Shown: positions 18,556 to 28,965, numbered from the stretch's first letter. The stretch is DNA of 59,551 nt from Gilliamella sp. Occ3-1 (GCF_001690655.1 NZ_LZHQ01000017.1:1-59551); one strand, 5' to 3'. The notes: generated from the letters alone by a model not told the origin. Made by a program: numbers and translations.

Positions 18556-19426
18556 ACCAAATAATCCTTAAAAATATTGATGAAAATTAATACAAATAAC
18601 CAAATTAGTTGTAACTAACTTATACTATGATAAAGTTAATTAAATTGATAAAGAGTATATACATAAGTCACTTATTTTTGTAGATTATTTGTTAATAAGT
18701 TCTTTAAAATTTTCTATCTTGTACTTTTTAAGGAAAATATCTGGTTGATGGTGGATTGAACTAAATTATCAATGTTTTATATTTTGGTTTTTGTTACTTA
18801 ATTATGTAAAAATAATTCAGGAGTCTATACCGTAATTAAAAAACGCACTAGATGAGGTTTAAAGGCTCAAAGCTTTTAAAATTATTTCAAACTATTAGAG
18901 GAAAACAAAATTACAATTAAAATGTAAGAAATGCAAATTTTTTATGTAAACATATCATTGTTAACACATAATTCCTATATAAAATTACACTGATTGAATT
19001 TCGTTCATTATCGCCATTTATTGTTTCATCACACTAAATGCTGGCTACTGCCATCGTGACGTTATCAAATTAAAACGCAATTATAGAGTGCGTTTGAGTT
19101 TGATAAAACAATGATAAAAATATAATGAACGAAAATAAAATTAGAATAAAGGTTACAAACACTCATACAAAAACATACTAGGAAATAATGAATTATGCCA
19201 AAATAAAAAACGCTATAAATACTCCATAGCCCAGTACACAACTCACATATCAAAAAATCGCCCAACTCCAAGGACATCATTAGAATAACAAAATAATCCC
19301 CTTCTCTTGCACAAAACAGGGAGGCGTTTTTCTATATCTAATATTCCCCCTCTTTTATTTACTTAAGCAACATATTCTAATTTTTAGTGTAAATCTTGCA
19401 AAAATTTATAATATACCTTTATTCGT
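18556..19426. other. 870-bp region without a supported gene
   Basis: No convincing coding sequence. The left side should hold the promoter of the YhcH-kdgK pair. A long imperfect hairpin (TTATCAAA..AAAACGCA / TGCGTTT..TTTGATAA, about 19064-19106) stands out, and 19212-19246 resembles the outer end of the IS3-family element seen at the window's right edge. A 71-codon open frame at 19065-19280 on the minus strand has no ribosome site and odd, hydrophobic composition, and I do not call it. Confidence 0.5.
19212..19246 (-). repeat. Remnant resembling the right end of the IS3-family element
   Basis: The plus strand here (TATAAATACTCCA..., ending TACACAACTCAC) aligns with the element end at 59329 onwards (TGTAAATACCCCA..., ending TACACAACTCAC), with the 12-base TACACAACTCAC identical. 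No transposase reading frame is attached, so this would be a solo end of a decayed copy. Confidence 0.45.
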
Positions 19427-20044
19427 TTAATCAACGCAATTTTTCTGATATAATACCCGTTCAACTGTATCAACAATGGCTTGAGTTTGGGAATCAATTT
19501 CGATATTAACTTTATCTCCAACTTTTTTAGCGTCTAACGTGGTAATAGCTAACGTTTCAGGGATTAAATGAATAGCAAAACGATCTTCTTTTACCTGTCC
19601 AATTGTTAGGCTCGCGCCATCAATACCTATAAAGCCTTTATATAATACATATTTCATAAATTCTTTCGGCAATTGTAACGTCATTTCACAATTTGTGGCA
19701 GTTTTTTGAATATCAATAATAGTTGCAGTGCAAGATATATGCCCAGACATCACATGACCACCAATTTCGTCTCCATATTTAGCACTACGCTCAATATTTA
19801 CAAAATCATCGATTTTTTTATCGCCCAATGTCGTTAATGCAAGAGTTTCTTCCATAATATCAAACGATACGATATCTTTATCAAACCCCGTTACTGTTAA
19901 ACAACATCCATCATTGGCGATCGACGCTCCTATTTCAATTTTATTGGTTAATTGATGTGGTAATTTAACTTTATATGTTCTTAATTTATTTTGATCAACA
20001 ATATCAATAATTTGACCAACACCTTGAACAATGCCTGTAAACAT
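19427..20044 (-). CDS. ribE: Riboflavin synthase (alpha subunit)
   Basis: This enzyme joins two 6,7-dimethyl-8-ribityllumazine molecules to give riboflavin and the pyrimidinedione precursor. The 205-residue protein has the two duplicated beta-barrel halves: MFTGIVQGVGQI and GGHVMSGHISCTATI, with CCLTVTGF in the first and GIDGASLTIGQV in the second. It is called ribC in older E. coli nomenclature. The start follows GAGG. It is transcribed divergently from crcB; I see no FMN riboswitch in the 164-bp gap. Confidence 0.95.
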   Translation of the reverse strand: MFTGIVQGVGQIIDIVDQNKLRTYKVKLPHQLTNKIEIGASIANDGCCLTVTGFDKDIVSFDIMEETLALTTLGDKKIDDFVNIERSAKYGDEIGGHVMSGHISCTATIIDIQKTATNCEMTLQLPKEFMKYVLYKGFIGIDGASLTIGQVKEDRFAIHLIPETLAITTLDAKKVGDKVNIEIDSQTQAIVDTVERVLYQKNCVD

Positions 20045-20208
20045 AGAGATACCTCAAATTTTCTTAATATTGAATATTCTATCTCAATCTGATTAGGAAT
20101 TCCTATTTCTATTTTCTACTGGTATGATCTTTTATATACTTCTCGATCACTTATTATCTATAGCGATAACAAATTCATATTTCAAAGTATAGTCAAGGAT
20201 ATATCATT

Positions 20209-20586
20209 ATGTTGAAACTGATTTTAGCCATTTCAGTCGGTTCAGTAGCGAGAGGATTAATGCGTTGGTTCTTATCACTTAAACTCAATGTTATTGCTTT
20301 TACTATTCCACTAGGTACATTGCTATCTAATTTAGTTGCTGGCTATATTATTGGCTTTGCTATTGCCTTTTTTAATCACTCTAACCTTTCTGCTGAATGG
20401 AGGTTATTGGTAATCACAGGTTTTTGTGGTGGTTTATCAACCTTTTCAACCTTTTCTGCCGAGGTCGTTAACTTTTTGCAAGAAGGTCGAATATCTTGGG
20501 GTTTAGCAACTATATTGATTCATGTGATTGGCTCAGTTTTAATGACATATTCGGGTATTTTATCGTATCAATATTTGCGATCTTAA
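20209..20586 (+). CDS. crcB: Fluoride exporter CrcB/Fluc
   Basis: A dual-topology fluoride channel that protects the cytoplasm from fluoride. The 125-residue protein has four hydrophobic helices and the family loops: SVGSVARGLMRWFL in the first helix region, GTLLSNLVAGYIIGF, and GFCGGLSTFSTFSAEVV in the third, which contains the conserved Phe box and Na+-site break. AAGGA precedes the ATG. Only one crcB copy is present, as in homodimeric versions. No crcB (fluoride) riboswitch pattern is evident upstream. Confidence 0.93.
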   Translation: MLKLILAISVGSVARGLMRWFLSLKLNVIAFTIPLGTLLSNLVAGYIIGFAIAFFNHSNLSAEWRLLVITGFCGGLSTFSTFSAEVVNFLQEGRISWGLATILIHVIGSVLMTYSGILSYQYLRS

Positions 20587-20648
20587 AATAACTCAATTAA
20601 TAAATTACATAAAAAATAATCATAAATAGAGTTTACAACCCCAAAACA

Positions 20649-20679
20649 CTGTATTAATATACACTGTATGTAAACACAG
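20649..20679. promoter_or_regulatory. Two abutting LexA (SOS) boxes
   Basis: CTGTATTAATATACAC (20649-20664, one mismatch to CTGT-N8-ACAG) is followed, sharing one base, by the perfect CTGTATGTAAACACAG (20664-20679). They lie 13-43 bp before the sulA start, placed to block the promoter. Confidence 0.88.
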
Positions 20680-20691
20680 TGCAGGGTTATT

Positions 20692-21090
20692 ATGCTTATT
20701 GAATATTCAACACAACAACTTATGGCTATTAATTTTGAGTCTCCTTTTCAACAAGTATTACAACAACAACGACCTTTATTAAAATCGCTTAATAAAGCTA
20801 AAAAATGGCAATTATGGCTTTCTGACCGACCGATGTTAAAACGTTCATGGGTTAATACCGCTGGTTTAGATAAAAACAAGGTGATTCATCTGACAAATTT
20901 AAATAACGAAAACTTAATATCAACTATTGAAAAAGCTTTACAATGCAAAACCTGTAGCTATGTGGTTGCTTGCATCAATAATCTTAATGAGCAAGATAAA
21001 GTACGTTTACAACATGCTGTATCATTAAGTGATACTTGTCTACTTTTAGTACACGATGAGCAAAGTGAACAATCTATCCAATATCATTAA
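20692..21090 (+). CDS. sulA: SOS cell-division inhibitor SulA
   Basis: SulA binds FtsZ monomers and stops division during the SOS response. The 132-residue protein aligns to the central and C-terminal part of E. coli SulA: LLKSLNKAKKWQLWLS (cf. QQSRWQLWL), LKRSWVNTAGLDKNKVIHLTNL, then IEKALQCKTCSYVVACI. It is shorter than the E. coli protein at the N-terminus and ends in YH. The two LexA boxes directly upstream strongly support the call. AGGG precedes the ATG, and a terminator hairpin follows about 120 bp downstream. Confidence 0.88.
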   Translation: MLIEYSTQQLMAINFESPFQQVLQQQRPLLKSLNKAKKWQLWLSDRPMLKRSWVNTAGLDKNKVIHLTNLNNENLISTIEKALQCKTCSYVVACINNLNEQDKVRLQHAVSLSDTCLLLVHDEQSEQSIQYH

Positions 21091-21213
21091 AAACAAACAT
21101 ATTATTTAAATAAAAGCATATTTTTTAATTTTAGAAAGCAAATCTAACATGTTGAATAAAATAATATTTCGCTATAAAAAATTAGGTTAATTATTTGATG
21201 TATAAAAAACATG

Positions 21214-21244
21214 GCTGAGCATTTAACAATGTTCAGCTTTTTTT
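21214..21244 (+). terminator. Rho-independent terminator, probably of sulA
   Basis: GCTGAGCATT and AATGTTCAGC (21214-21237) form a 10-bp stem with one G-T pair and a 4-base loop, followed by seven T. Confidence 0.75.
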
Positions 21245-21265
21245 GATAGTTATTAATAATAGTAA

Positions 21266-21406
21266 TTAACGCTGTTTTTTTCGATCAACCTTTCCAATCG
21301 CCGGCATGAATAATTGATCTATAATGCCATCGTATTGCCTGTGCAAATACTGTAGAACATTACCAAAAAAATCAATTTTGCCAAACAGGCATGAAAACAG
21401 ACACAT
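21266..21406 (-). CDS. Possible small protein of 46 residues, unrecognised
   Basis: A short open frame starts at the ATG at 21404-21406 with TTAGGAA directly upstream. It encodes MCLFSCLFGKIDFFGNVLQYL and a basic end, FMPAIGKVDRKKQR, before the stop at 21266-21268. The composition looks protein-like, but the length is marginal, the ribosome-site spacing is very short and I know no homologue. It could equally be the relict end of a longer gene. It lies between the sulA terminator and a LysR-type gene. Confidence 0.25.
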   Translation of the reverse strand: MCLFSCLFGKIDFFGNVLQYLHRQYDGIIDQLFMPAIGKVDRKKQR

Positions 21407-21513
21407 TTCCTAATTCTTTATTTATTTTATTAAAATTGATATAAAATTTAATTGGGTAAATTTCAATAAACTATATGATTATATAAAACATTTCAAATAA
21501 TAACTGTTATGTT

Positions 21514-22425
21514 TTAACTAACTGACCATTGATAATTTTTTAGTTCGCTAACTAAAAAATCGATTAAACATCGAGTTCGGAGCGGTAATAATTTACGGCT
21601 TGGATAAACGGCATAAATATTCAAATCCTCGACTTTATAATTCAACAAAACACGAACTAAACGGCCTATTTTAATATCTTTACCAATAATAAAATCAGGT
21701 TGCAACGAAATACCACCTCCTTGTAACATAATTTGGCGGCAAGTATCGCCATTATTACAATAGATATTCGCTTTTAAATTCACCGAGTAATGGGCATTGT
21801 CTTTATAAAAATGCCATTGCTCTTTTTTAGCCCACTGACTATACATCACAATTTTATGATTCAACAAATCATCAGGATCATTCGGCATGCCATATTTAGC
21901 AATATAATCAGGCGACGCGGCGGCTATGATTTGCGTAGTTGCCAACTTACGACTAATCAGCGACGAACTTTCTAGCCGACCAATTCGAACAGCAAGATCG
22001 TAGCCCTCCTCAAGCAGATCAACCACACGATCTGACAACGTAATATCTAGCTCAATTTTAGGGTATTTATTGATAAATTTTTGCCATAAAGGCGCCAAAT
22101 GTAAAATACCAAAACTAACAGGCACATTAACCCGAAGAATACCTTGTGGACTTGCATGATCTAAAGTGAGGCTATTTTCTGCTTCTGTAGTAGCATTAAT
22201 AATGGCTTTAGCTTGCAAATAAAAAATTTGCCCCTCATGGGTAATGACCATTTTGCGAGTTGTACGTTGTAACAACCGAACTTGCAAGCGATTTTCTAAT
22301 GCTTGAATATAACGTGACACTGCCTGCTTAGACATATTTAACTTAACTGACGCATCAACAAAACTATTACAATCCACTACCGCTACAAAAACCATCATTT
22401 CTAGTAATTTATTAGATCTATCCAT
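21514..22425 (-). CDS. LysR-family transcriptional regulator
   Basis: A typical LTTR of 303 residues from the chosen ATG at 22425 (AAAGG upstream); an ATG 11 codons earlier is possible. The winged HTH is in the first 65 residues (FVAVVDCNSFVDASVKLNMSKQAVSRYIQALENRL). A substrate-binding domain follows from LRVNVPVSFGILHLAPLW to the end, as in the group of quinone- or stress-responsive LTTRs. It is divergent from the DoxX gene with 143 bp between, so DoxX is its most likely target (inference). The effector is unknown. Confidence 0.85.
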   Translation of the reverse strand: MDRSNKLLEMMVFVAVVDCNSFVDASVKLNMSKQAVSRYIQALENRLQVRLLQRTTRKMVITHEGQIFYLQAKAIINATTEAENSLTLDHASPQGILRVNVPVSFGILHLAPLWQKFINKYPKIELDITLSDRVVDLLEEGYDLAVRIGRLESSSLISRKLATTQIIAAASPDYIAKYGMPNDPDDLLNHKIVMYSQWAKKEQWHFYKDNAHYSVNLKANIYCNNGDTCRQIMLQGGGISLQPDFIIGKDIKIGRLVRVLLNYKVEDLNIYAVYPSRKLLPLRTRCLIDFLVSELKNYQWSVS

Positions 22426-22497
22426 CTGCCTTTCACCAACACCAAACAATTGTCCCACTTATTTTGACAATAAGTCACATAATAGCTTATTTATCTA

Positions 22498-22516
22498 CAA
22501 AATAATAATCATTATC
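22498..22516. promoter_or_regulatory. Possible Fur box between the LysR gene and doxX
   Basis: CAAAATAATAATCATTATC matches 16 of 19 positions of the Fur consensus GATAATGATAATCATTATC. It is in the divergent promoter region, 52 bp from the doxX start, so it could couple one or both genes to iron status. Confidence 0.45.
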
Positions 22517-22568
22517 ATAAACAAATAGTGCTAACCAATCACAATAATTAACTTACAGGAAAAATAAA

Positions 22569-22970
22569 ATGAAACAATATCAAACAGCTCTAGCTTCACT
22601 CATGTTACGAATTGCCTTGGGTATCATGTTCTTGGCGCACGGTTTTACTAAACTTATCGTCTTTACTCCCTCAGGTACTGCGCAATATTTTCAATCACTT
22701 GGCTTTCCTTGGTTCATTGGTTATTTAGCCATTATGTTTGAAATTGGCGGCGGTTTGTTATTGCTTTTAGGTATTTTAACCCGCATTGTTAGTTTATTGG
22801 CAGTGATTCAAATGATTGTTATTACATTTATTCACTCAGTGAATGGTTGGTCATTTAGTAACGCAGGTGGCGGTTGGGAATATCCTGCCTTTATGGCGCT
22901 AACAGCACTCAGTTTAGCATTGCTAGGAAGTGGTCGCTTTAGTGTATTAGCTAAATATTTGGCGTATTAG
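22569..22970 (+). CDS. DoxX family membrane protein
   Basis: A 133-residue protein with four hydrophobic helices and the DoxX-family features MLRIALGIMFLAHGFTKL near the N-terminus, GFPWFIGYLAIMFEIGGGLLLLLGILTR in the middle and a final GSGRFSVL segment. DoxX-like proteins are inner-membrane proteins found with quinone or thiol oxidoreductases; the reaction is not settled. CAGGAAAAATAAAATG gives a good ribosome site. It is encoded divergently from a LysR regulator, the same pairing as several enterobacterial loci. Confidence 0.88.
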   Translation: MKQYQTALASLMLRIALGIMFLAHGFTKLIVFTPSGTAQYFQSLGFPWFIGYLAIMFEIGGGLLLLLGILTRIVSLLAVIQMIVITFIHSVNGWSFSNAGGGWEYPAFMALTALSLALLGSGRFSVLAKYLAY

Positions 22971-23083
22971 AGGGGGAGATATTAGTTGTTTTTTTGACAA
23001 AACAGTTGAATAAAAACCTCAATAAAATAAATACTTTTTCTGACTGATCTTTACTTAGGGTTGAGTGGGTTAGAAGAGTAAAA

Positions 23084-23104
23084 GGCTCGGTTTGTGATCG
23101 AGCC
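23084..23104. terminator. Hairpin between convergent doxX and hydrolase genes
   Basis: GGCTCG and CGAGCC form a short GC-rich stem with a 9-base loop. There is no good T run, so its terminator function is uncertain. Confidence 0.4.
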
Positions 23105-23181
23105 AATTTAGATTGTTTATAATTATGTTATCGCTTTTTTGGCATCCATTATCCATAATCATTTAATTACAATGCTATAAT

Positions 23182-23745
23182 TTATAAAATAGCCAGTTTG
23201 GTTTGAACAAACATTTCACAACTTACAACCGATGCAAAATTGGTTAAGGCAGACATAAAGTTGTTATGTACCACTTGGGATGGAATCGTTTTACCATCAA
23301 ATTCGAGATCACAAGTTGTACAAGCATCGTGGATTAATATCGGTTGATAACCTAGTTCGGATGCGTGACGTGTTGTTGAGTCAACACACATATGGCTCAT
23401 CATTCCACAAATAACCATCTGCTGGATCTGTTCTTGTTGTAATTTTTTTTGTAGCTCAGTTTGATAAAAACTATTAGGGAATGTTTTTTTGACAAGATAC
23501 TCATGCAAGTTACCAAGCGGTAACAAACTTGGATGAATTTCAGCGCCTAAACTTCCGTTAGCAAAAAAATCCGCATGAGGATCAGACTTTATATGCTGAA
23601 TATAAAAGATCGGTAATTGTTGTGCTCTAAAGTGTTTTTGTAGTTTTAAGGTATTTTGTAAAGTTAATTCTGTATTGTTTAAAGTAAATTTACCCGTTGG
23701 GAAATAGTCATTTTGTACGTCGATAATTATTAACCCTTGTTTCAT
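23182..23745 (-). CDS. Isochorismatase-family cysteine hydrolase
   Basis: A 187-residue protein of the isochorismatase/nicotinamidase-like fold. The putative triad is Asp9 (LIIIDVQNDYF), the Lys in VKKTFPNSF and the Cys in GMMSHMCVDSTTRHASELGY, with the usual cis-peptide region before the Cys. Members hydrolyse amides or vinyl ethers such as nicotinamide, ureidoacrylate or N-carbamoyl compounds; the substrate cannot be told here. It is divergent from an Lrp-type regulator 118 bp away, which may control it. Confidence 0.88.
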   Translation of the reverse strand: MKQGLIIIDVQNDYFPTGKFTLNNTELTLQNTLKLQKHFRAQQLPIFYIQHIKSDPHADFFANGSLGAEIHPSLLPLGNLHEYLVKKTFPNSFYQTELQKKLQQEQIQQMVICGMMSHMCVDSTTRHASELGYQPILIHDACTTCDLEFDGKTIPSQVVHNNFMSALTNFASVVSCEMFVQTKLAIL

Positions 23746-23863
23746 TGTTTTGTCCTTAAATTATGTTTGAGTTGATAATTATGCGATAATTACGCTATCT
23801 GTTACATAATGAATTGAAAGTATTATTACTTACCTACTTTCAAAATGAAAAAGATAAACAAGT

Positions 23864-24256
23864 ATGGATAAAAAAGATCGCGCTATTTTAGATGAACTTA
23901 AAAAAAATAGTCGTCAATCATGGAAAGAAATTGGCGAAAAAGTATATTTGTCAGGACAGGCTGTTGGACAGCGAGTTCAAGAATTGTATGATAATCATAT
24001 TATTGAAAAATTTACTATTAAAGAAAAAACAAATCAGCTTCAGTTTATAACGATTTATATGAATTCAAATCAATTCACCTCGTTCGAAAACATGGTCATG
24101 TCGTTTAAAGAAATCATCGAATTTTATAAAATCACAGGCGATGGGTGTTATTTTATAAAAAGTGAATTTACAGACCAAAACTTACCACATTTTTTAGACA
24201 AACTTGAGCTTTATTGCCGTTATAAAGTTAGTCATCAGTCAAAAGTGATTAAATAA
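23864..24256 (+). CDS. Lrp/AsnC-family transcriptional regulator
   Basis: A short feast/famine-type regulator of 130 residues. The N-terminal helix-turn-helix is DKKDRAILDELKKNSRQSWKEIGEKVYLSGQAVGQRV, and the remainder is a reduced RAM (effector-binding) domain with KITGDGCYFIKSEF in place of the usual G..D. It is slightly shorter than typical Lrp. The most likely target is the isochorismatase-fold gene transcribed divergently (inference from position). Confidence 0.85.
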   Translation: MDKKDRAILDELKKNSRQSWKEIGEKVYLSGQAVGQRVQELYDNHIIEKFTIKEKTNQLQFITIYMNSNQFTSFENMVMSFKEIIEFYKITGDGCYFIKSEFTDQNLPHFLDKLELYCRYKVSHQSKVIK

Positions 24257-24334
24257 CGCTATTTTAAAAATTTACACCTAAACTTGTTGACTCTTTTTTG
24301 TATAAAGATTTTTTACATAAAAAACAAAAAAAAG

Positions 24335-24361
24335 TTGCGAGCATGTAAATTCTGTTATATT
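24335..24361 (+). promoter_or_regulatory. Candidate promoter of the his operon
   Basis: TTGCGA (24335-24340) and TATATT (24356-24361) are separated by 15 bp, somewhat shorter than ideal. They place the transcript start about 40 bp before the leader peptide ATG. Confidence 0.4.
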
Positions 24362-24409
24362 TTGTTCAGTAGCTTTAATTATCAACTCAGTTAAAGGTTT
24401 TTTATTTTT

Positions 24410-24475
24410 ATGAATTGTTTTTGCGTTTTTATTACTAATGCTATTAGTACACATCATCATCACCATCATTCCTGA
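24410..24475 (+). CDS. hisL: his operon leader peptide HisL
   Basis: A 21-codon leader peptide with six consecutive histidine codons near its end (MNCFCVFITNAISTHHHHHHS). Ribosome stalling at the His codons when charged tRNA-His is scarce favours the antiterminated RNA shape and lets the his genes be transcribed. AAAGG at 24394-24398 is the likely ribosome site. The E. coli leader has seven His codons; here there are six. The attenuator follows directly. Confidence 0.95.
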   Translation: MNCFCVFITNAISTHHHHHHS

Positions 24476-24498
24476 ATAGTCTTCGGGCAATTGATGCT

Positions 24499-24574
24499 GG
24501 AAGACTTTGGTCTTCCGGTGATGTCGCAAAAGCAAGCAGAAACCCTCGGAAGATCAAACTTCCGAGGGTTTTTT
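24499..24574 (+). terminator. his attenuator
   Basis: The terminator stem is CCCTCGGAAG (24543-24552) with CTTCCGAGGG (24559-24568), a 6-base loop and six T. Upstream, GGAAGAC/GTCTTCC (24499-24516) makes a perfect pause hairpin. Its 3' arm includes CTTCCG (24512-24517), which can pair instead with CGGAAG of the terminator (24547-24552) to form the antiterminator. Confidence 0.92.
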
Positions 24575-24615
24575 GTTTGTAGTTTATAAATTTTTAGATA
24601 ACTTTGGAGAAAGAT

Positions 24616-25515
24616 ATGTTGGATAATTCGCGTTTACGCATTGCTATGCAAAAGTCAGGTCGATTAAGTGACGAATCAAAAAAGTTACTTGCCCAATGTG
24701 GTATTAAAATTAATCTTCAAGAACAGCGTTTGATCGCTTTTGCTGAAAATATGCCCATTGATATCTTGCGTGTTCGTGACGACGATATCCCCGGACTGGT
24801 TATTGATGGCGTTGTCGATATTGGGATTGTCGGCGAAAATGTTTTAGAAGAGGAAGTATTAGATAGGCAGGCCGAAGGCGAAGATCCACAATTTAAAAAA
24901 TTGCGCAGTTTAGATTTTGGTGGCTGTCGGTTGTCGATCGCAGCACCTCGTGATTTTGAGTATACAGGACCAGAATGTTTAAATGATTTGCGCATTGCCA
25001 CCACTTACCCTCACCTGCTCCGCCGTTATCTTGCTCAATATAATGTTAACTTTAAAACCTGTTTGCTGAATGGTTCGGTCGAAGTTGCCCCTCGAGCTGG
25101 GCTTGCCGATGTAATTTGTGATTTGGTTTCGAGTGGTGCAACGCTTGAGGCCAATGGACTAAAAGAGATCGAAGTTATCTATAAATCAAAAGCCTGCTTA
25201 ATTCAACGTCAAGGCGAAATGTCACCAATAAAACAGGCGTTAATCGATAAAATCATGACACGCATTCAAGGCGTTATTCAAGCTCGTGAATCCAAATATA
25301 TTATGCTCCACGCCCCTACTGAGGTGTTAGATGATATTGTTGCGCTATTGCCGGGTGCCGAAAATCCAACCATTTTACCGTTAACAGGCGAGCAAAATCG
25401 TGTTGCGCTACATATGGTGAGTAGTGAATCTCTTTTTTGGGAAACCATGGAAAAATTAAAAACATTAGGCGCAAGTTCAATTCTTGTATTACCAATTGAA
25501 AAAATGATGGAGTAA
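24616..25515 (+). CDS. hisG: ATP phosphoribosyltransferase HisG
   Basis: HisG condenses ATP with PRPP, the first and feedback-inhibited step of histidine synthesis. The long form (299 residues) carries its own regulatory C-terminal domain and needs no HisZ. [18 protein letters not shown] at the N-terminus, the PRPP loop in [16 protein letters not shown] and the C-terminal [17 protein letters not shown] end ([13 protein letters not shown]) match E. coli. I chose the ATG at 24616 with GGAGA upstream; an in-frame ATG four codons earlier lacks the spacing. Confidence 0.97.
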   Translation: MLDNSRLRIAMQKSGRLSDESKKLLAQCGIKINLQEQRLIAFAENMPIDILRVRDDDIPGLVIDGVVDIGIVGENVLEEEVLDRQAEGEDPQFKKLRSLDFGGCRLSIAAPRDFEYTGPECLNDLRIATTYPHLLRRYLAQYNVNFKTCLLNGSVEVAPRAGLADVICDLVSSGATLEANGLKEIEVIYKSKACLIQRQGEMSPIKQALIDKIMTRIQGVIQARESKYIMLHAPTEVLDDIVALLPGAENPTILPLTGEQNRVALHMVSSESLFWETMEKLKTLGASSILVLPIEKMME

Positions 25516-25519
25516 TAAT

Positions 25520-26821
25520 ATGAAACTCTCTTATTGGCAACAATGTGCTGACGATCAACGCAGGAAACTACTTACTCGCCCAGCAATTAATGCTTCGGAT
25601 TCAATTAGCAAGGCTGTAGCCGATATTTTGGCACAAGTAAAACAGCACGGCGATGAGGCTTTAAAGGTTTTAAGTCGCAAATTTGATAAAGTCCAAATTG
25701 AGCAAATAAAGCTTACACAAGAAGAAATAAAAACCGCCGCAAATCGTGTTAATCCTGAATTAAAACAAGCCATGCAATTAGCGGTTACCAACATTGAAAA
25801 ATTCCACCAAGCACAAGCCTATCAATCCATTATGGTCGAAACAATGCCGGGCGTAAAATGTCAGTTAGTAACGCGCCCTATTGATTCAGTTGGGCTTTAT
25901 ATTCCGGGTGGTTCTGCCCCTTTATTATCTACTGTGTTAATGCTTGCAACACCTGCTAAAATTGCCGGTTGTCGTCAAGTTATTTTATGTTCACCACCGC
26001 CCATTGCTGACGAAATTTTATATGCGGCACAATTATGTGGTGTTAGCGAGGTTTATCAATTAGGCGGTGCACAAGCCATTGGTGCAATGGCACTAGGTAC
26101 CGAGTCGGTTCCTAAAGTTGATAAGATCTTTGGTCCAGGCAATGCCTATGTTACCGAGGCTAAACGACAAGTTAGCCAGCGACTTGATGGCGCTGCAATT
26201 GATATGCCAGCAGGTCCGTCTGAAGTGCTCGTGATTGCGGATAGTTCGGCAAATCCTGCTTTTATTGCCGCCGATCTTTTATCACAAGCGGAGCATGGTC
26301 CTGATTCGCAAGTGGTGTTATTAACACCTGATGAAGCTATTGCTCAGGCTGTTTCGCAAGAAGTGGATAAACAGTTAGCCGAGCTTTCTCGCCAAGGTAT
26401 TGCTGAAAAGGCACTGCAAGAAAGCCGTTTGATTGTCACGAAAGATTTGGATGAGTGTGTGGCAATTAGTAATTGTTATGGTCCTGAGCATTTAATTATT
26501 CAAACCCGTAATGCCGATGAATTAGTTGAGCAAATTACTAGTGCTGGCTCGATCTTCTTGGGTGATTGGTCACCGGAGTCAGCAGGTGATTATGCATCAG
26601 GAACCAATCATGTATTACCAACTTATGGTTATACAGCCACATATTCTAGCCTTGGGCTTGCTGATTTTCAAAAACGTATGACAGTGCAAAAATTAACACC
26701 AGAAGGATTAAAAGCAATAGGTAATGCCGTTGAGCTTATGGCAGAGGCTGAACAACTAACCGCTCATAAACAAGCAGTTAGTCTTCGTCTATCAGTATTA
26801 AATTCAACAAATCAAAAGTAG
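25520..26821 (+). CDS. hisD: Histidinol dehydrogenase HisD
   Basis: HisD oxidises L-histidinol to L-histidine in two NAD+-dependent steps and binds zinc. The 433-residue protein has the family signature [25 protein letters not shown], with zinc and substrate ligands in [13 protein letters not shown] and [28 protein letters not shown]. It starts 4 bp after the hisG stop. Its place as second gene of the operon is standard. Confidence 0.97.
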   Translation: MKLSYWQQCADDQRRKLLTRPAINASDSISKAVADILAQVKQHGDEALKVLSRKFDKVQIEQIKLTQEEIKTAANRVNPELKQAMQLAVTNIEKFHQAQAYQSIMVETMPGVKCQLVTRPIDSVGLYIPGGSAPLLSTVLMLATPAKIAGCRQVILCSPPPIADEILYAAQLCGVSEVYQLGGAQAIGAMALGTESVPKVDKIFGPGNAYVTEAKRQVSQRLDGAAIDMPAGPSEVLVIADSSANPAFIAADLLSQAEHGPDSQVVLLTPDEAIAQAVSQEVDKQLAELSRQGIAEKALQESRLIVTKDLDECVAISNCYGPEHLIIQTRNADELVEQITSAGSIFLGDWSPESAGDYASGTNHVLPTYGYTATYSSLGLADFQKRMTVQKLTPEGLKAIGNAVELMAEAEQLTAHKQAVSLRLSVLNSTNQK

Positions 26822-27889
<1,068 letters not shown>

Positions 27890-27897
27890 GAGTAAAA

Positions 27898-28965
27898 ATG
27901 TTACAAAAGTACTTATTTATTGATCGAGATGGCACACTAATTACTGAACCTCCGGTTGATTTTCAGGTTGATCAGTTTAAAAAATTGGCTTTTGAACCTA
28001 ATGTGATCCCTGCCCTACTCAAGCTACAAACTGCGGGATACCATTTAGTGATGGTCACCAATCAAGATGGGCTCGGGACTAGTAGCTATCCACAGGCTGA
28101 TTTTGATGGTCCACACAATTTGATGATGCAGATTTTTAAATCGCAAGGTGTTAATTTTGAGGATGTCTTAATTTGCCCACACTTTCCAGAAGATAATTGT
28201 GAGTGTCGTAAGCCGAAAATCCAATTAGTTTTGCCATATCTTACTAGTGGTAAATTAGATAAACAAAACAGTTATGTTATTGGTGACAGGGTCACAGATA
28301 TTCAATTGGCTGAAAACATGCAAATCCAAGGATTACGATATCATCCTGAAAATTTAAATTGGGACGAAATCGCCCAACGATTAACCACTAAAGATCGTTA
28401 TGCAAAAGTTGAACGCAATACCAAAGAAACTAAAATACTTGTTGAAGTGTGGCTTGATCGCCAAGGTGGCAGTCAAATTAATACTGGAATTGGTTTTTTT
28501 GATCATATGCTCGATCAAATTGCGACTCATGGTGGAATTAAACTCAATATCCAAGTTGATGGTGATTTACATATTGATGATCATCATACCATAGAAGATA
28601 CTGGACTAGCTTTAGGAGAGGCTCTAAAAATAGCACTCGGTGATAAACGTGGTATTACCCGTTATGCCTCTGTTATCCCTATGGACGAGTGTTTGGCCAA
28701 ATGTGCAATAGATATTTCAGGACGCCCTTATCTAAAATTTAAAGCAGAGTTTACTCACCCTAAAGTTGGCGATATGAGCACGCAAATGGTAGAACATTTC
28801 TTTTACTCAATAAGTTATGCTATGGCTATTACATTGCATATTGAAACAGAAGGCGATAATGATCATCATAAAGTAGAAAGTTTATTTAAATCTTTTGCTA
28901 GAACATTAAAACAAGCCATCAAAATTGAAAGTGACCGATTACCAAGCTCAAAAGGAGTGCTATAA
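27898..28965 (+). CDS. hisB: Bifunctional histidinol-phosphatase / imidazoleglycerol-phosphate dehydratase HisB
   Basis: A two-domain fusion typical of enteric bacteria. The N-terminal ~165 residues are a HAD phosphatase ([12 protein letters not shown] with nucleophile Asp, zinc ligands in [15 protein letters not shown]) that makes histidinol. The C-terminal ~190 residues are the dehydratase, with [33 protein letters not shown] and the second [10 protein letters not shown] metal site. At 355 residues it is full length. It follows hisC by 8 bp. Confidence 0.97.
   Translation: MLQKYLFIDRDGTLITEPPVDFQVDQFKKLAFEPNVIPALLKLQTAGYHLVMVTNQDGLGTSSYPQADFDGPHNLMMQIFKSQGVNFEDVLICPHFPEDNCECRKPKIQLVLPYLTSGKLDKQNSYVIGDRVTDIQLAENMQIQGLRYHPENLNWDEIAQRLTTKDRYAKVERNTKETKILVEVWLDRQGGSQINTGIGFFDHMLDQIATHGGIKLNIQVDGDLHIDDHHTIEDTGLALGEALKIALGDKRGITRYASVIPMDECLAKCAIDISGRPYLKFKAEFTHPKVGDMSTQMVEHFFYSISYAMAITLHIETEGDNDHHKVESLFKSFARTLKQAIKIESDRLPSSKGVL

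Noticed and set aside
19065..19280. 71-codon minus-strand open frame in the gap before ribE
   Set aside because: No ribosome binding site, a composition of short hydrophobic stretches and Cys that looks random in AT-rich DNA, and it overlaps a hairpin and an IS-end relic.
20045..20208. FMN or fluoride riboswitch in the ribE-crcB gap
   Set aside because: No conserved RFN or crcB-motif elements are recognisable in these 164 bases.
28283..28295. GTGACAGGGTCAC inside hisB as a further matS site
   Set aside because: It is a 12/13 match, but the mismatch removes the Y position and the sequence lies in coding DNA where chance matches are likely.
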